The position numbers and the translations under genes are program-made. Shown here piece by piece: positions 16,276 to 25,788 of a DNA stretch of 64,000 nucleotides; the stretch's first letter is position 1, and each line of letters begins with the position of its first letter. The stretch spans positions 4,078,501 to 4,142,500 of the forward strand of contig NZ_NERD01000002.1 of assembly GCF_002799155.1 (NCBI RefSeq). Direction: 5' to 3'. Below the pieces are notes generated by a model that worked only from the letters and a program-made list of their open reading frames with translations, did no database searches and had not been told where the DNA came from. This DNA comes from Stenotrophomonas maltophilia (lineage in GTDB: Bacteria; Pseudomonadota; Gammaproteobacteria; Xanthomonadales; Xanthomonadaceae).

Positions 16276-19200
16276 GCCAACCGCTGCAGCTGATGCTGCA
16301 GCTGTGCCACGAATGCCGTTACGGCGGCGAACAACGGCGCCGGGTCGGTCTCCGCCGCATCCTGAAGGCGCTCGACCAGGGCATTGGCCTGCCCGGCCAA
16401 TGCCGTCGCCCCGACCGCCCCCAGGCCGCCCGCCTGGCGATGCAGGTGCAGCGCCGCCGCCTCGCGGTCGCCGGCCTGCACGGCGCGCTGCACGGCCGCC
16501 AGATCGCTCTCGCTGGCCTGCAACAGGCTGTCGCGCAGCTGCTCGGCCACCGCGCGGGATCCGTAGCGCTGCTGCAGGGCGGCCAGGTCAGGCAATGCTT
16601 CACCGTCATCGGCGGCAACCTCCGGCGCCGGCACGTCGAATGACTGGCCCTGGGCCTGCGGCAGCCAGCGCAGCAGCGCGGCACGCAGTGTGGCCAGTGA
16701 CAGCGGCTTGGCCAGTATTTCATCCATGCCGGCCTCGCGGCAGCGGCGCGCATCGTCGTCCAGCACGCTGGCGGTCAGCGCCAGCACCGTCAGCCGCGGC
16801 TGGCCGGTGCGGCCCTCGCGTTCGCGCAGCAGGCGGGTGAAGCCAAATCCATCGAGTACCGGCATGCGGCAGTCGGTGATCACCAGGTCGAAGCTCTCCG
16901 ACGACAAGCGATCCAGCGCCTGCTGGCCATCGCCCAGCAGGACATGGGGCACGCCCAGCTGCTGCAGCCGCCACGCCATCATCGCCTGGTTGGTCGGGTG
17001 ATCCTCGATCACCAGCACCCGCGCCTGGCGCAGCGCGGCGGGCAGCAGCGCGGTCTGCTCCTGCTCGTCCAGCAGCGCCGCTGCGTCCTCACTGCCGGCC
17101 TCCACCAGCGATACCCGCACTTCGGCGCGGGTTCCTTCGCCCAGCGTGCTGTGCAGGGCCAGTTCGCCCTGCATCATCTGCACCAGCCGCTGGCAGATGC
17201 TCAGGCCCAGGCCGGTGCCTCCGTGGTCACGCTGGATGTAGGCCCCGGCCTGCATGAAGGGCGCGAACAGGTGCTGCAGTTGTTCCGGCGCGATTCCGAT
17301 GCCGGTGTCGGTGACGCTCAGGCACAGCGGTTGCACGCCGTCTTCGCTGGTCGGCCCCAGCACCTCCAGCTGCAGGCGCACCTCGCCCTGTGCGGTGAAC
17401 TTGATGGCGTTGCTGAGCAGGTTGAACACGATCTGGCGCAGCCGAACGCCATCCACTTCGTGGGCAGGCGCCAGCAGTGGGTCGATCTGCACATGCAGCG
17501 CCAGGCCACGCGCGCTGGCCTGAGCAGACAGCAGGCGGCACACGCTTTCCAGCAGCGGCCGCAGTGGTTGCGGCACCGGTTCCAGGCGCAACGCCCCTGC
17601 TTCCAGCCGCGAGTAGTCGAGGATGTCGTCGAGGATCTGCCGCAGCATCTGTGCCGAATCCTCGATCACGCCGAGGATGCGCTGCTGTTCGCTGTCCAGC
17701 GGTGAGTGCGCCAGCACCTCCAGCATGCCCAGCACGCCACTCATCGGCGTGCGGATCTCGTGGCTCATCGTGGCCAGGAAACGCGATTTGGCCTCGGCGG
17801 CCTGCTCGGCATCCGCCTTCGCCGCCGTCAGGGCGTCGGCCTGCATCCGGGCCTCGCTCACATCCACCCAGTAACCGCTCCAGATCACCGCGCCCTCTTC
17901 GGCGGCGTAGGGATGGGCCTGGCTGCGCACCCAGCGCGTGCCTTCCCCATCGCTGCGCAGGCGGAACTCCAGGATCAACGGCGCGAACTGGCGCGCCGCC
18001 TGCTCGATGGCGTGCAGGATGTGTGCGCGATCCTCTTCCTCGATGCGTTCGAGCAACAGCCTCGCATCCTGTTCGGCCTGCTGCCGGGTGATACCGAACA
18101 ACGCAGGCAGATCGCCGGCGATGAACGGGAAGCTGAGCGTGCCATCGGCGTCGCGGCGCGCCTGGTACACCACTGCGGGCAGGTTGTCGGTCACCTCGGC
18201 CAGACGCTGCTCCAGCTGGCGGCGTCCTGCCACCTCACGGCGCAGCCGCCAATGGCCGACGCCATGCACCAGCAGCGCGGTCAGCAATACCAGCAGCACC
18301 GGCACGCCCCACCGCAGCAGATTGCTCCAGTCGACGCCGCTGCGGTGTTCCACCGCCAGCCAGGCGCTGCGCAGTGCTTCGCGCTTGCGTGGAGTCATCT
18401 GCAGCAGCAGGCGATCGAAGGTGGTGGCCAATGCTGCGTGCCGGCGATCCACCGCCAATGCCAGCTGGTCATTGAAGCCGGCCGGCGCCGCCACCTGCAG
18501 CCGCGCCGGGAAACGGCTGCGCAGCAGGCGATCGACCAGCGCAAGATTGCCGACATAGGCATCGGCTTCGCCATCGAGCAGGCGTTGCAACGCCTGCTCG
18601 GCGCTGCGCGCGGCGATGATCCGGGCCTGCGGTGCCTGCTGCAGCACGTAGCGGCGCAGGCGCTCCGGGTCGGAGAGCAGCACGCGCTTCCCCTGCAGAT
18701 CGGCCAGTCCCAGCAGCGCCGCACCATCATTTCTGGTGACGATCACGTTCGGCACGCTGATGAAGGGCTGGCTGAACACCCAATCCGGGTCCAGGTAGCG
18801 TGAATCGGCGGGCATGCCCATCACTGCCTGCAGTTCGCCGCGGCGGGCCTTCTCACGCACCTCGTACCAGTCGTGACTGTTCTCGATCTGCAGGTTGGCG
18901 CCAGCCTGCATCAAGCGCTGCAGGTACTCGCTGGCCAGTCCACTGGGCCGGCCATCCTCACCGATGAACGACAGCGGCGCGGCATTCGGCGCAAAGCCGA
19001 TCTTCAACGGCTGCTCCAGCACTCGCTTCTCGGCCTGGCTCAACGCCAGCTGCGCCGATGCCGACCAATGCGGAGGGGGCAGCCAGCGTTGTGCCAGCGC
19101 ATCGCGCTGGGCCTGGCTGGTGGCAGCCAGCGCCAGGTCCAGCGCTTCCGCCAGGGGTTGTTTGCCGTTGGGGATGCCGAAATGCAGCCGTTCGGGTGGA

Positions 19201-19868
19201 AGATCGCTCGGGCGCAGCAGCGCCACGCCCAGCACGCGCCGGCTGGCGATCAGTTCAGTGGCGACGAAGGCATTGCCGATGTAGACATCGGCCTTGTCGT
19301 CTCTGACCATCTGCAACGCCGTCAACGTGTCGTTTGCGACAAGCTGGCGGGCACGCGGGAAACGGGCACGCACCTGAGGACCGGTCAGGAAATCCTGCTC
19401 GATCACCACGCGCAGGCCATCCAGGTCGGGGATCTCGGACGCGCGAAGATCGGCCGGTCGTCCCACCAGCGCCAGCGGCGCTTCGGCATACGCAGCGGTA
19501 TAGACCATGCAGCGGGTGCGGTCGGCACTGAGACCGACATTCATGACCACGTCAATCTCGCCACGACATGTCGCATCCAGCACGGAAGTCCAGTCCGGAT
19601 AGCGACGCATCTCGACCTTCACGCCGAGCTGGCGAGCAAGATGCGACAGGTAATCCGGTCCCAGCCCAACCTGCTGGCCGTCACGAAGAGACTCGAAGGG
19701 GGGCCAGCCGCTGTCATACTGCCCGACAACGATGGTCGGATGCGCCACCAGGTATTCGCGCTGCAACGAGCTGAGCGGCAGCAGGCCAGGGGCCGGCTGT
19801 GCCTGGGCCACGGGCAGGGCCAGCACCGCCAGCAGCAGGAGCAGCCCGCGAACAGCCCACCTACGCAT
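16269..19868 (-). CDS. BvgS/EvgS-like hybrid sensor histidine kinase
   Basis: This 1199-residue inner-membrane sensor has a signal sequence, two tandem periplasmic solute-binding (SBP_bac_3) domains to about residue 510, one membrane helix near 525 (WGVPVLLVLLTALLVHGV) and a PAS-like domain. The HisKA box 'FLATMSHEIRTPMSGV' falls near 700, the HATPase N box 'NLLSNAIKF' and G box 'GGTGLGLSI' at about 820-890, a receiver with 'DLVITDCRMPVLDGF' near 996, and a C-terminal Hpt domain with 'LHLHRQAGGLGAVG' near 1141. This is the BvgS/EvgS phosphorelay layout. The partner regulator is divergent, 75 bp away. The ligand is unknown; amino acids or related small molecules are typical for such Venus-flytrap domains. 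Confidence 0.93.
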   Translation of the reverse strand: MRRWAVRGLLLLLAVLALPVAQAQPAPGLLPLSSLQREYLVAHPTIVVGQYDSGWPPFESLRDGQQVGLGPDYLSHLARQLGVKVEMRRYPDWTSVLDATCRGEIDVVMNVGLSADRTRCMVYTAAYAEAPLALVGRPADLRASEIPDLDGLRVVIEQDFLTGPQVRARFPRARQLVANDTLTALQMVRDDKADVYIGNAFVATELIASRRVLGVALLRPSDLPPERLHFGIPNGKQPLAEALDLALAATSQAQRDALAQRWLPPPHWSASAQLALSQAEKRVLEQPLKIGFAPNAAPLSFIGEDGRPSGLASEYLQRLMQAGANLQIENSHDWYEVREKARRGELQAVMGMPADSRYLDPDWVFSQPFISVPNVIVTRNDGAALLGLADLQGKRVLLSDPERLRRYVLQQAPQARIIAARSAEQALQRLLDGEADAYVGNLALVDRLLRSRFPARLQVAAPAGFNDQLALAVDRRHAALATTFDRLLLQMTPRKREALRSAWLAVEHRSGVDWSNLLRWGVPVLLVLLTALLVHGVGHWRLRREVAGRRQLEQRLAEVTDNLPAVVYQARRDADGTLSFPFIAGDLPALFGITRQQAEQDARLLLERIEEEDRAHILHAIEQAARQFAPLILEFRLRSDGEGTRWVRSQAHPYAAEEGAVIWSGYWVDVSEARMQADALTAAKADAEQAAEAKSRFLATMSHEIRTPMSGVLGMLEVLAHSPLDSEQQRILGVIEDSAQMLRQILDDILDYSRLEAGALRLEPVPQPLRPLLESVCRLLSAQASARGLALHVQIDPLLAPAHEVDGVRLRQIVFNLLSNAIKFTAQGEVRLQLEVLGPTSEDGVQPLCLSVTDTGIGIAPEQLQHLFAPFMQAGAYIQRDHGGTGLGLSICQRLVQMMQGELALHSTLGEGTRAEVRVSLVEAGSEDAAALLDEQEQTALLPAALRQARVLVIEDHPTNQAMMAWRLQQLGVPHVLLGDGQQALDRLSSESFDLVITDCRMPVLDGFGFTRLLREREGRTGQPRLTVLALTASVLDDDARRCREAGMDEILAKPLSLATLRAALLRWLPQAQGQSFDVPAPEVAADDGEALPDLAALQQRYGSRAVAEQLRDSLLQASESDLAAVQRAVQAGDREAAALHLHRQAGGLGAVGATALAGQANALVERLQDAAETDPAPLFAAVTAFVAQLQHQLQRLAH

Positions 19869-19943
19869 CTGCGTCGATCTCCTAGAATCCTGCCAGGGAC
19901 CGCGATGGTCGCGGCCCGGCGTGCCCGATGGCCATACTAGAGC

Positions 19944-20582
19944 ATGAGCTTGCGCATCATCATCGCAGACGATCATCCCGTGGTCCGTATCGGTACCCGC
20001 GCCGTCATCGAGTCGAGCGGCGTGGGCCGCGTGGTCGGCGAGGCCGACAGTGCGCAGGCGCTGATGGCCCTGCTCGGCAGCCAGCCCTGCGACCTGCTGG
20101 TGACCGACTACTCCATGCCGGGCAGTCCACAGGCCGACGGCTTCGCCATGATCGGCATGATCCGCCGCCGCCATCCCGACCTGCCAGTGCTGATGCTCAG
20201 CGTCTCCAACAACCTGGCAATCCTGCGCATGGTGCTCGACAGCGGGGTACTCGGCCTGGTCGACAAGAGTTCGTCGATGGACGAACTGCCGCAGGCCATC
20301 CAGTCGGTCTACCGCGGCCAGCCCTACATCAGCCGCAGCCTGCGCGAGAGGGTGGACGCGGCCGGCAGCTGGCGCATGCGCGAGGGCGACGGCAAGCCGT
20401 TGTCACCACGCGAAGTGGAGGTGCTGCGACTGCTCGGCACCGGCATGACGGTGAAGGAGATCTCGCTGCAACTGCACAAGAGCGTCAGCACCATCAGCCG
20501 GCAGAAGGGCGACGCCATGCTCAAACTGGGGCTGAAGGGTGACGCCGAATTGTTCGACTATCTGCGTGACGGCAAGATCTGA
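19944..20582 (+). CDS. LuxR/NarL-family response regulator (BvgA/EvgA-like)
   Basis: This 212-residue regulator has a receiver with acidic pocket 'IIIADDHPVVR', phosphoacceptor aspartate in 'DLLVTDYSMPG' and lysine in 'GLVDKSSSMDEL'. A C-terminal LuxR-type HTH follows ('LSPREVEVLRLLGTGMTVKEI', 'SVSTISRQKGDAMLKLGL'). It is divergent from the BvgS-like kinase, the usual arrangement for a cognate pair. Target genes are not evident here. A gap of about 200 bp follows with no recognised feature. Confidence 0.93.
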   Translation: MSLRIIIADDHPVVRIGTRAVIESSGVGRVVGEADSAQALMALLGSQPCDLLVTDYSMPGSPQADGFAMIGMIRRRHPDLPVLMLSVSNNLAILRMVLDSGVLGLVDKSSSMDELPQAIQSVYRGQPYISRSLRERVDAAGSWRMREGDGKPLSPREVEVLRLLGTGMTVKEISLQLHKSVSTISRQKGDAMLKLGLKGDAELFDYLRDGKI

Positions 20583-20780
20583 GACGCACCGCACATAACC
20601 TCCCCGCCCGTCGCGCCCCTCTTTGACGGCCTGCGGATCTGTGCCAAGATGGGCGGGCATGAGTTCTCAATGCGAGGTCGAAGGAATCGACCGGCTCATG
20701 TCCTCGCTCCCGTCCCTGATGGATGGGGTGCGGCTTCCTGCCGGCCGTCTGGCCCGGCAACGCTGACCATGGAGAGGCGC

Positions 20781-21728
20781 ATGCAGTCCCCCCCCAAGCT
20801 ACGTTGGACCCTGCCGTTGCGGCCCCTGCGCGCATTCGCGGCGTGCCTGCTCGTCTCTCTTTCCGCTGCCGCCTGCAGCGCCGCCGATCCGGCCCCCTCG
20901 TCCTCCCAGCCTGCGCCTGCGCAGGCTGCCAAAGCGCCCCGACAGGATGTTGCCCCGATGCAGAACCGCTCTCCCGATGCCGCCGTCACCCCGCCCGACG
21001 CACCGACCGTGATGTATTTCATCTACCAGGTGGATGGCGATGGTGCGACGTCCTATGAGGTCCAGAACGGCAGCGTGGCGACCTTCTGGTTCGGCCACGC
21101 CTTCACCCTGGACGGCACTACCTACTACACCGGTTTTTCCTGGGATACCCGCGAGCACTACGGCAAGCCGGGCGAACAGCAGCCGGCCGGCCCCGACGAC
21201 CGCGCCAATCTGGCCGAAGCCACCTTCGTGCTGGCCGGCAGCGACGCCAGGAAGCCGTGGAAGTTCCGTGGCCAGGAGTGGACCATCGGTGCGCTCGGTG
21301 CCTACGACAAGGCCGATGACGTTGATACCCGGCGCAAGCCGATCGAACACCGCACCGCCGACGGCCGCCTGCTGCTGGCAGTGCCGACCAGCAGCTTCGA
21401 CCGCGGCGTCAGCAGCAGCGGCTACGCCCTGCTGCTGTTCAACCCCAAGCGCAGCGAGGACGACCTCGACAGCAAGGTCTGGCGTTACGTCGGCTCGGTG
21501 CGCACCGGGGAAGACAACAGCGCGGCCTGCGACGATGGCAACGTGATGCCGTGCACCGACAGCGATGGCGAACTGGCCTTCGTGGCCGGCAGCAATGGCC
21601 TGCCGCAGCTGACCGTGACTTTCAAGGGCACCACCATCGAAGGCCCCGGCAAGACCCGCACGCTGGGTGCCGGCGACACCGTGCACTACACCTTCGACAG
21701 CGCGACCCAGCAGTACGTCGCACCCTGA
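20781..21728 (+). CDS. Predicted exported lipoprotein, candidate immunity protein for the downstream effector
   Basis: I do not recognise a named family in this 315-residue protein. A signal peptide ends in a lipobox-like 'SLSAAAC', followed by a Ser/Pro/Ala-rich linker and a mainly beta domain ('MYFIYQVDGDGATSYEV', 'TYYTGFSWDTREHYG') with an acidic loop 'CTDSDGELAFV'. ATG 20781 follows GGAGAGG; an ATG four codons earlier also exists. It precedes the XVIPCD effector by 111 bp on the same strand. Immunity lipoproteins of Xanthomonadales T4SS effectors are usually encoded this way, so periplasmic immunity is a reasonable inference and not demonstrated. A secreted inhibitor-like fold is the alternative. 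Confidence 0.7.
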   Translation: MQSPPKLRWTLPLRPLRAFAACLLVSLSAAACSAADPAPSSSQPAPAQAAKAPRQDVAPMQNRSPDAAVTPPDAPTVMYFIYQVDGDGATSYEVQNGSVATFWFGHAFTLDGTTYYTGFSWDTREHYGKPGEQQPAGPDDRANLAEATFVLAGSDARKPWKFRGQEWTIGALGAYDKADDVDTRRKPIEHRTADGRLLLAVPTSSFDRGVSSSGYALLLFNPKRSEDDLDSKVWRYVGSVRTGEDNSAACDDGNVMPCTDSDGELAFVAGSNGLPQLTVTFKGTTIEGPGKTRTLGAGDTVHYTFDSATQQYVAP

Positions 21729-21839
21729 TTGCACCCGCCACACGCGGGTTCCCTGTTGACCGACATGTTCTTGACTCACGGATGAGTCCGGTTGGCGATT
21801 CGCGGCATCGGCCGCTCCATCAACCCCGAGGAAAACGTC

Positions 21840-23834
21840 ATGGCACAGCATGACTACAGCAAAAAGGAAGTCCTGGACATCGTCGAGCAGGTCGCCAGGC
21901 AGAAGGGCATCCCCGTGGATGACTTCATGCGTTTCGCGCACATCGAGACCGGTGGCACCTTCAACGAGCGCGCCCACAACACCTCGACCGGGGCCAAGGG
22001 CCTGTTCCAGTTCGTGCCCGGCTCGGCCCGCCAGTACCACCTGACCGGCCACGAGTTCGACCCGACCCGCAACACCGAAGCCGCCGCGCAGATGTACCAG
22101 GACAACCTGGGCTCGATGGCGCGCCGCAATGAGCGCACCGGCCACCCGTACCTGTCCGGCGGCGACACGCCGACCGGCCTGGACCTGTACCTGGCCCACC
22201 AGCAGGGTAGCGCCGGCTATGGCTCGGTGCAGACCGCGATCGCCACCGGCACCTTCGGCGTGGTCCGCAACGGCCATGGCGAAGAGATCAACATGCGCCG
22301 CAACGTGCTCAACCAGATCGGCTCCGATGCCAAGGCACTGACCGGCCATACCCTGGCCGAAATGCGTGGCATGAACGACGGCGACCTGGCGCGGACCTTC
22401 TCCAGCTACTACATCCACAAGTACGCAGCGATCAGCATCCCGGAAAAGCACATCGCACCGCAGACCGTGGCACCGGGCCAGACCCACACCCAGACTCCGG
22501 CTGCGCCGGCGCAGACTGCAGCCGTGGGCGCCGCTGCAGCCACGCTGGCGGCGACCGCAACGGCTGCCGCCGCGCCGAAGCCGGGCATCGAACTGCAGGC
22601 CGCCTACGACGCCGGCGTGAAGTACGACGACGTCAAGTACGCCATCAACATCCCGGGCCATGCGCTGTACGTGCCGGGCAAGACCGGCAAGAACGTGGAC
22701 CAGGGCTACATCGATTGCTCCGGCTGGGTCGGCACGCTGCAGAACCGGACCATGGACGAGATCAACCAGAAGGCCGGGCACGCGGTATTCAGCAAGGCTG
22801 ATCGCATCGACCTGGGCAACCTCGGTTCCGGTGGCATCGTGCGCAAGGCGTTCGACCAGTCCGGCGTGCTGCTGGACCGCGACGCCATCCTCAAGCCCGA
22901 TGCGCTGAAGGAAGGCATGGTCATCGGCCTGGATACGGCCAGGACCCGCCATGAGCACTGGAACGGCATCGACCACATCGTGATGGTGGTGCGCGACCCG
23001 AACACCGACAAACTGCTGATCAGCCAGTCCACCGGCAGCAAGGGCGTGCACACCATGCCGGTGGAGGACTACCTGAAGCAGGTGAAGGACCACCCGAACT
23101 GGAAGCTGTTCGCGTCGGACCCGTTGTCCAAGGCCCGCGACCTGCTGGAGAGCCGCACCCAATCGCACGAGCAGACCCAGGGCAAGCCTGCGGCCGAGCA
23201 CAAGGGCACTGGCACACCGCACGCCGAACTGTACAAGCCGGGTGCACACGGCGAGGGCGTGCGCAAGGTGCAGGAGCAGCTGGGCCACCTCGGCTATGCC
23301 GGCGCCGACGGCAAGCCGTTGGTCGAGGACGGCCGCTTCGGCCGCAATACCGAAGCGGCGGTGCGCCAGCTGCAGAAGGACAACGGGCTGGTCGCCGACG
23401 GCATCGTCGGTGCGAAGACGCTGGACGCGATCAGGGAAGCCCGCGAGCGCCCGCTGCTGAACGACGAGCGGCACCCGCGCAATCCGATGTACCTGCAGGC
23501 CAGCGAAGGCCTGGAACGGATGCCGGCGGGTACCTTCAAGGACCGCCACGCGCTGGAAAGTGCCGCAGCGGCGCTGACCAGGGAGGCGCATGCCGCCGGC
23601 CTGCAGCGCATCGACGCGGTGGTGCCCAGCCCGAACGGTGAGCGCCTGTTCGCCGTGCAGGGCACGATCGGAGACCCGGCGGCCAGCCGCGTTGCGGTGG
23701 AAACCCGCACCGCCAGCGAACAGAGCATGGCGCTCAGCAGCGGCGCGGTGCACGGCGCGCCGAACGTGCTGCACCAGCAGCAGGACGCGCAGCAGGAACA
23801 GACCCGCCAGGCGCAGAAGGCCATGGGCGTCTAG
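21840..23834 (+). CDS. Multidomain peptidoglycan-targeting T4SS effector with C-terminal XVIPCD
   Basis: This 664-residue protein has no signal peptide. The N-terminal part resembles a lysozyme/transglycosylase-like domain: acid in FAHIETGGTF (Glu36), then STGAKGLFQFVPGSARQY. A central NlpC/P60-like segment has YIDCSGWVG (Cys293) and GIDHIVMVV (His379). A peptidoglycan-binding repeat at about 470-535 reads EGVRKVQEQLGHLGY and GRFGRNTEAAVRQLQ. The C-terminal 110 residues ('GLERMPAGTF', 'IDAVVPSPNGERLFAVQG', Gln-rich tail) match the XVIPCD recognised by the VirD4 coupling protein of the Xanthomonadales bacteria-killing T4SS. It is therefore a probable antibacterial toxin. GAGGA precedes ATG 21840. 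No T4SS structural genes are in the window. Confidence 0.88.
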   Translation: MAQHDYSKKEVLDIVEQVARQKGIPVDDFMRFAHIETGGTFNERAHNTSTGAKGLFQFVPGSARQYHLTGHEFDPTRNTEAAAQMYQDNLGSMARRNERTGHPYLSGGDTPTGLDLYLAHQQGSAGYGSVQTAIATGTFGVVRNGHGEEINMRRNVLNQIGSDAKALTGHTLAEMRGMNDGDLARTFSSYYIHKYAAISIPEKHIAPQTVAPGQTHTQTPAAPAQTAAVGAAAATLAATATAAAAPKPGIELQAAYDAGVKYDDVKYAINIPGHALYVPGKTGKNVDQGYIDCSGWVGTLQNRTMDEINQKAGHAVFSKADRIDLGNLGSGGIVRKAFDQSGVLLDRDAILKPDALKEGMVIGLDTARTRHEHWNGIDHIVMVVRDPNTDKLLISQSTGSKGVHTMPVEDYLKQVKDHPNWKLFASDPLSKARDLLESRTQSHEQTQGKPAAEHKGTGTPHAELYKPGAHGEGVRKVQEQLGHLGYAGADGKPLVEDGRFGRNTEAAVRQLQKDNGLVADGIVGAKTLDAIREARERPLLNDERHPRNPMYLQASEGLERMPAGTFKDRHALESAAAALTREAHAAGLQRIDAVVPSPNGERLFAVQGTIGDPAASRVAVETRTASEQSMALSSGAVHGAPNVLHQQQDAQQEQTRQAQKAMGV

Positions 23835-24080
23835 GCCCGCAACGCCTTGCAGACCGGGAGGGGCAGCCCCATGCGCGGCCCTTTCCCTTTCTGCCAGCTG
23901 AGCGGCCAGGGCCGCTTTCAGCCTTGCTTCATGCCGCCTGCCGCTAGATGAATGCGCAAGCCGCACGGTGGACCAGGCAATGTTCCGGCAATGTTGGAAC
24001 GCCAGCGTGGACACCACGGCAGCCGGGGCGCCCCGCGCCCTCCCTGCCCAGCGTGGCATGCACCTCACAGGAGAACGAAC

Positions 24081-24488
24081 ATGCTCAGTACTTCCGCACT
24101 CAGCTTCCGTGGTCTGGCGATGGCTCTGGCACTGGTGGCCGGTGTGGCCGTGGCCAGCGATGCCAGCGCGATGTCGAGGAAGGACAAGCGCACCCTGGTC
24201 GGCGCCGTGGTCGGTGGCGTGGCCGGCAACCTGCTCTCCAACGGTGATCCCGCTGCCACCGTCGGCGGTGCCGTGGCCGGCGGCGCGATCGGCAACCTGA
24301 CTACCTCCGACCGCCGCGACCGTCGTTACTACGACAATCGCCGTTACGACAACCGCTACGATCGCCGTTACGACCGTGGCTATTATCGCAGCGGCTACTA
24401 CGACCGCGGTGACGACCGTCGCTGGCAGCGCGAGCGTTACTACGACAACCGCTACTACCACGACCGCGGCCGCCATCGCGGCTGGTAA
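24081..24488 (+). CDS. Glycine-zipper exported protein with Tyr/Arg/Asp-rich tail
   Basis: This 135-residue protein has a signal peptide ending near SDASAMS and a glycine-zipper segment (GAVVGGVAGNLLSNG and VGGAVAGGAIGNL) typical of the 2TM glycine-zipper envelope family. The C-terminal half consists almost entirely of R, Y, D, N and G (DRRYYDNRRYDNRYDRR). A good ribosome-binding site (AGGAGA) precedes ATG 24081. The function is unknown; members are usually envelope-associated and stress-linked. A strong hairpin follows. Confidence 0.85.
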   Translation: MLSTSALSFRGLAMALALVAGVAVASDASAMSRKDKRTLVGAVVGGVAGNLLSNGDPAATVGGAVAGGAIGNLTTSDRRDRRYYDNRRYDNRYDRRYDRGYYRSGYYDRGDDRRWQRERYYDNRYYHDRGRHRGW

Positions 24489-24518
24489 GCAGCCCGGCAT
24501 CCCCATGCCGATGCACGG

Positions 24519-24542
24519 ACGGGCGGGTCGATGACCCGCCCG
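24519..24542 (+). terminator. Intrinsic terminator after glycine-zipper gene
   Basis: ACGGGCGGGTC / GACCCGCCCGT (11-bp stem) with a short loop is followed by TTGCGTT. It lies 31 bp past the stop codon of the glycine-zipper gene. Confidence 0.65.
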
Positions 24543-24611
24543 TTTGCGTTGGCCGCGCGCATGGCGTTGAATGCGCAGCCTTGGATGTGACTTTCCCCAC
24601 TGGGTTGCGGC

Positions 24612-25736
24612 ATGACGTCTTCCTCCCACCGCGTGCAGGGCCTCAACAACGATGAGGTCGCCGCCGACTGGCCGCCGATCAGCACGGCGGACATTGCGTG
24701 GCTGCGCCGGCGTTACCCTCAGCTGGACGAGCGCAGCCAGCCCCGCTGGCACAGCCCGCGGCCGCTGTCGGCCGCCGCCATCGTCAACGGCGTGGACGGC
24801 GCGGTGTTCATCAAGCGCCACCACCACAGCGTGCGCAGCGCGGCGTGCCTGGAAGAAGAACACCATTTCATCGCCCATCTGGCCGCCGCCGGCGTACCGG
24901 TGGTGCAGGTGCTGGCGGCCACCGATGGCCACACCGCGGTCGAACACGGCGAGTGGACCTTCGAGCTGCATGCGGTTGGCGTGGGCGACGACCTGTACCG
25001 CGACGCGGTGTCGTGGTCGCTGTTGACCGATGTCGCGCAGGCCCGCGAGGCTGGCCGCATGCTGGCCCAGCTGCACCGCGCCGCGGCCAGTTACCACGCG
25101 CCACAGCGCAGCACCCATCTGCTGGTCGCGCGCGACGATCTGATCCGCGCCGACGATCCGATCGCGGCCATCAAGGCGGGGCTGCACGAGCGCCCCGGGC
25201 TGGCCCGCTATCTCGCGCGCATTCCGTGGGAATCGCAGCTGCAGCGTGACGTGCTGCCGTGGCATGCCGGACTGGCCGAGCGCCTGCGCGACGAGCCACG
25301 GCTGTGGGCGCACAACGACTGGCATGTTTCCAACCTGCTGTGGCGCGATGGGCAGATCAGCACCGTGCTGGATTTCGGCCTGGCCTCGCCCACCAGCGCG
25401 CTGTTCGACCTCGCCACCGCGATCGAGCGCAACGCGGTGGCGTGGCTGGAACTGGAGCGCGGCATGGAGGCGGTGCGCATCGATATCGCGCTGGCCCTGC
25501 TCGACGGCTACCGCGAGGTACAGCCGCTCTCGGCGGCACGCGTACACCTGCTGGCCGACCTGCTGCCGATGGTCCATTTCGACTTCGCACTGTCCGAAGT
25601 GGAGTACTTCGAAGGCATCACCGGCTCGACCGCGAACGCGAACGTGGCCTGGCAGCCCTTCATGCTGGGGCACCCGGCGTGGTTCCACAGCGCGCCGGGA
25701 CAGGCGCTGCTGCAGGCCCTGCACGCGGCAGCCTGA
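24612..25736 (+). CDS. Aminoglycoside-phosphotransferase-fold kinase, substrate unknown
   Basis: This 374-residue protein shows the APH/choline-kinase catalytic signatures: 'AAIVNGVDGAVFIKRH' (nucleotide lysine), 'AGRMLAQLHRAAASYH', the catalytic loop 'LWAHNDWHVSNLLW' (D and N) and 'VLDFGLASPTSALFDLATA' (metal aspartate in DFG position). It would transfer phosphate from ATP to a small metabolite. It ends 52 bp before the thiamin riboswitch and is not under that control. A role as a thiamine-kinase-like enzyme is suggested only by proximity; antibiotic modification is not supported. Confidence 0.8.
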   Translation: MTSSSHRVQGLNNDEVAADWPPISTADIAWLRRRYPQLDERSQPRWHSPRPLSAAAIVNGVDGAVFIKRHHHSVRSAACLEEEHHFIAHLAAAGVPVVQVLAATDGHTAVEHGEWTFELHAVGVGDDLYRDAVSWSLLTDVAQAREAGRMLAQLHRAAASYHAPQRSTHLLVARDDLIRADDPIAAIKAGLHERPGLARYLARIPWESQLQRDVLPWHAGLAERLRDEPRLWAHNDWHVSNLLWRDGQISTVLDFGLASPTSALFDLATAIERNAVAWLELERGMEAVRIDIALALLDGYREVQPLSAARVHLLADLLPMVHFDFALSEVEYFEGITGSTANANVAWQPFMLGHPAWFHSAPGQALLQALHAAA

Positions 25737-25788
25737 AGGGCACCGGCTCGCAAATCCGTACCATTTGTAGTGAAATGGTCACCTGAAG

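Noticed and set aside
20799..25724. 1641-residue minus-strand open frame opposite the effector, glycine-zipper and kinase genes
   Set aside because: Composition is His/Arg/Val/Ala-rich shadow of GC-rich codons. The plus-strand genes have clear domains, signals and start sites.
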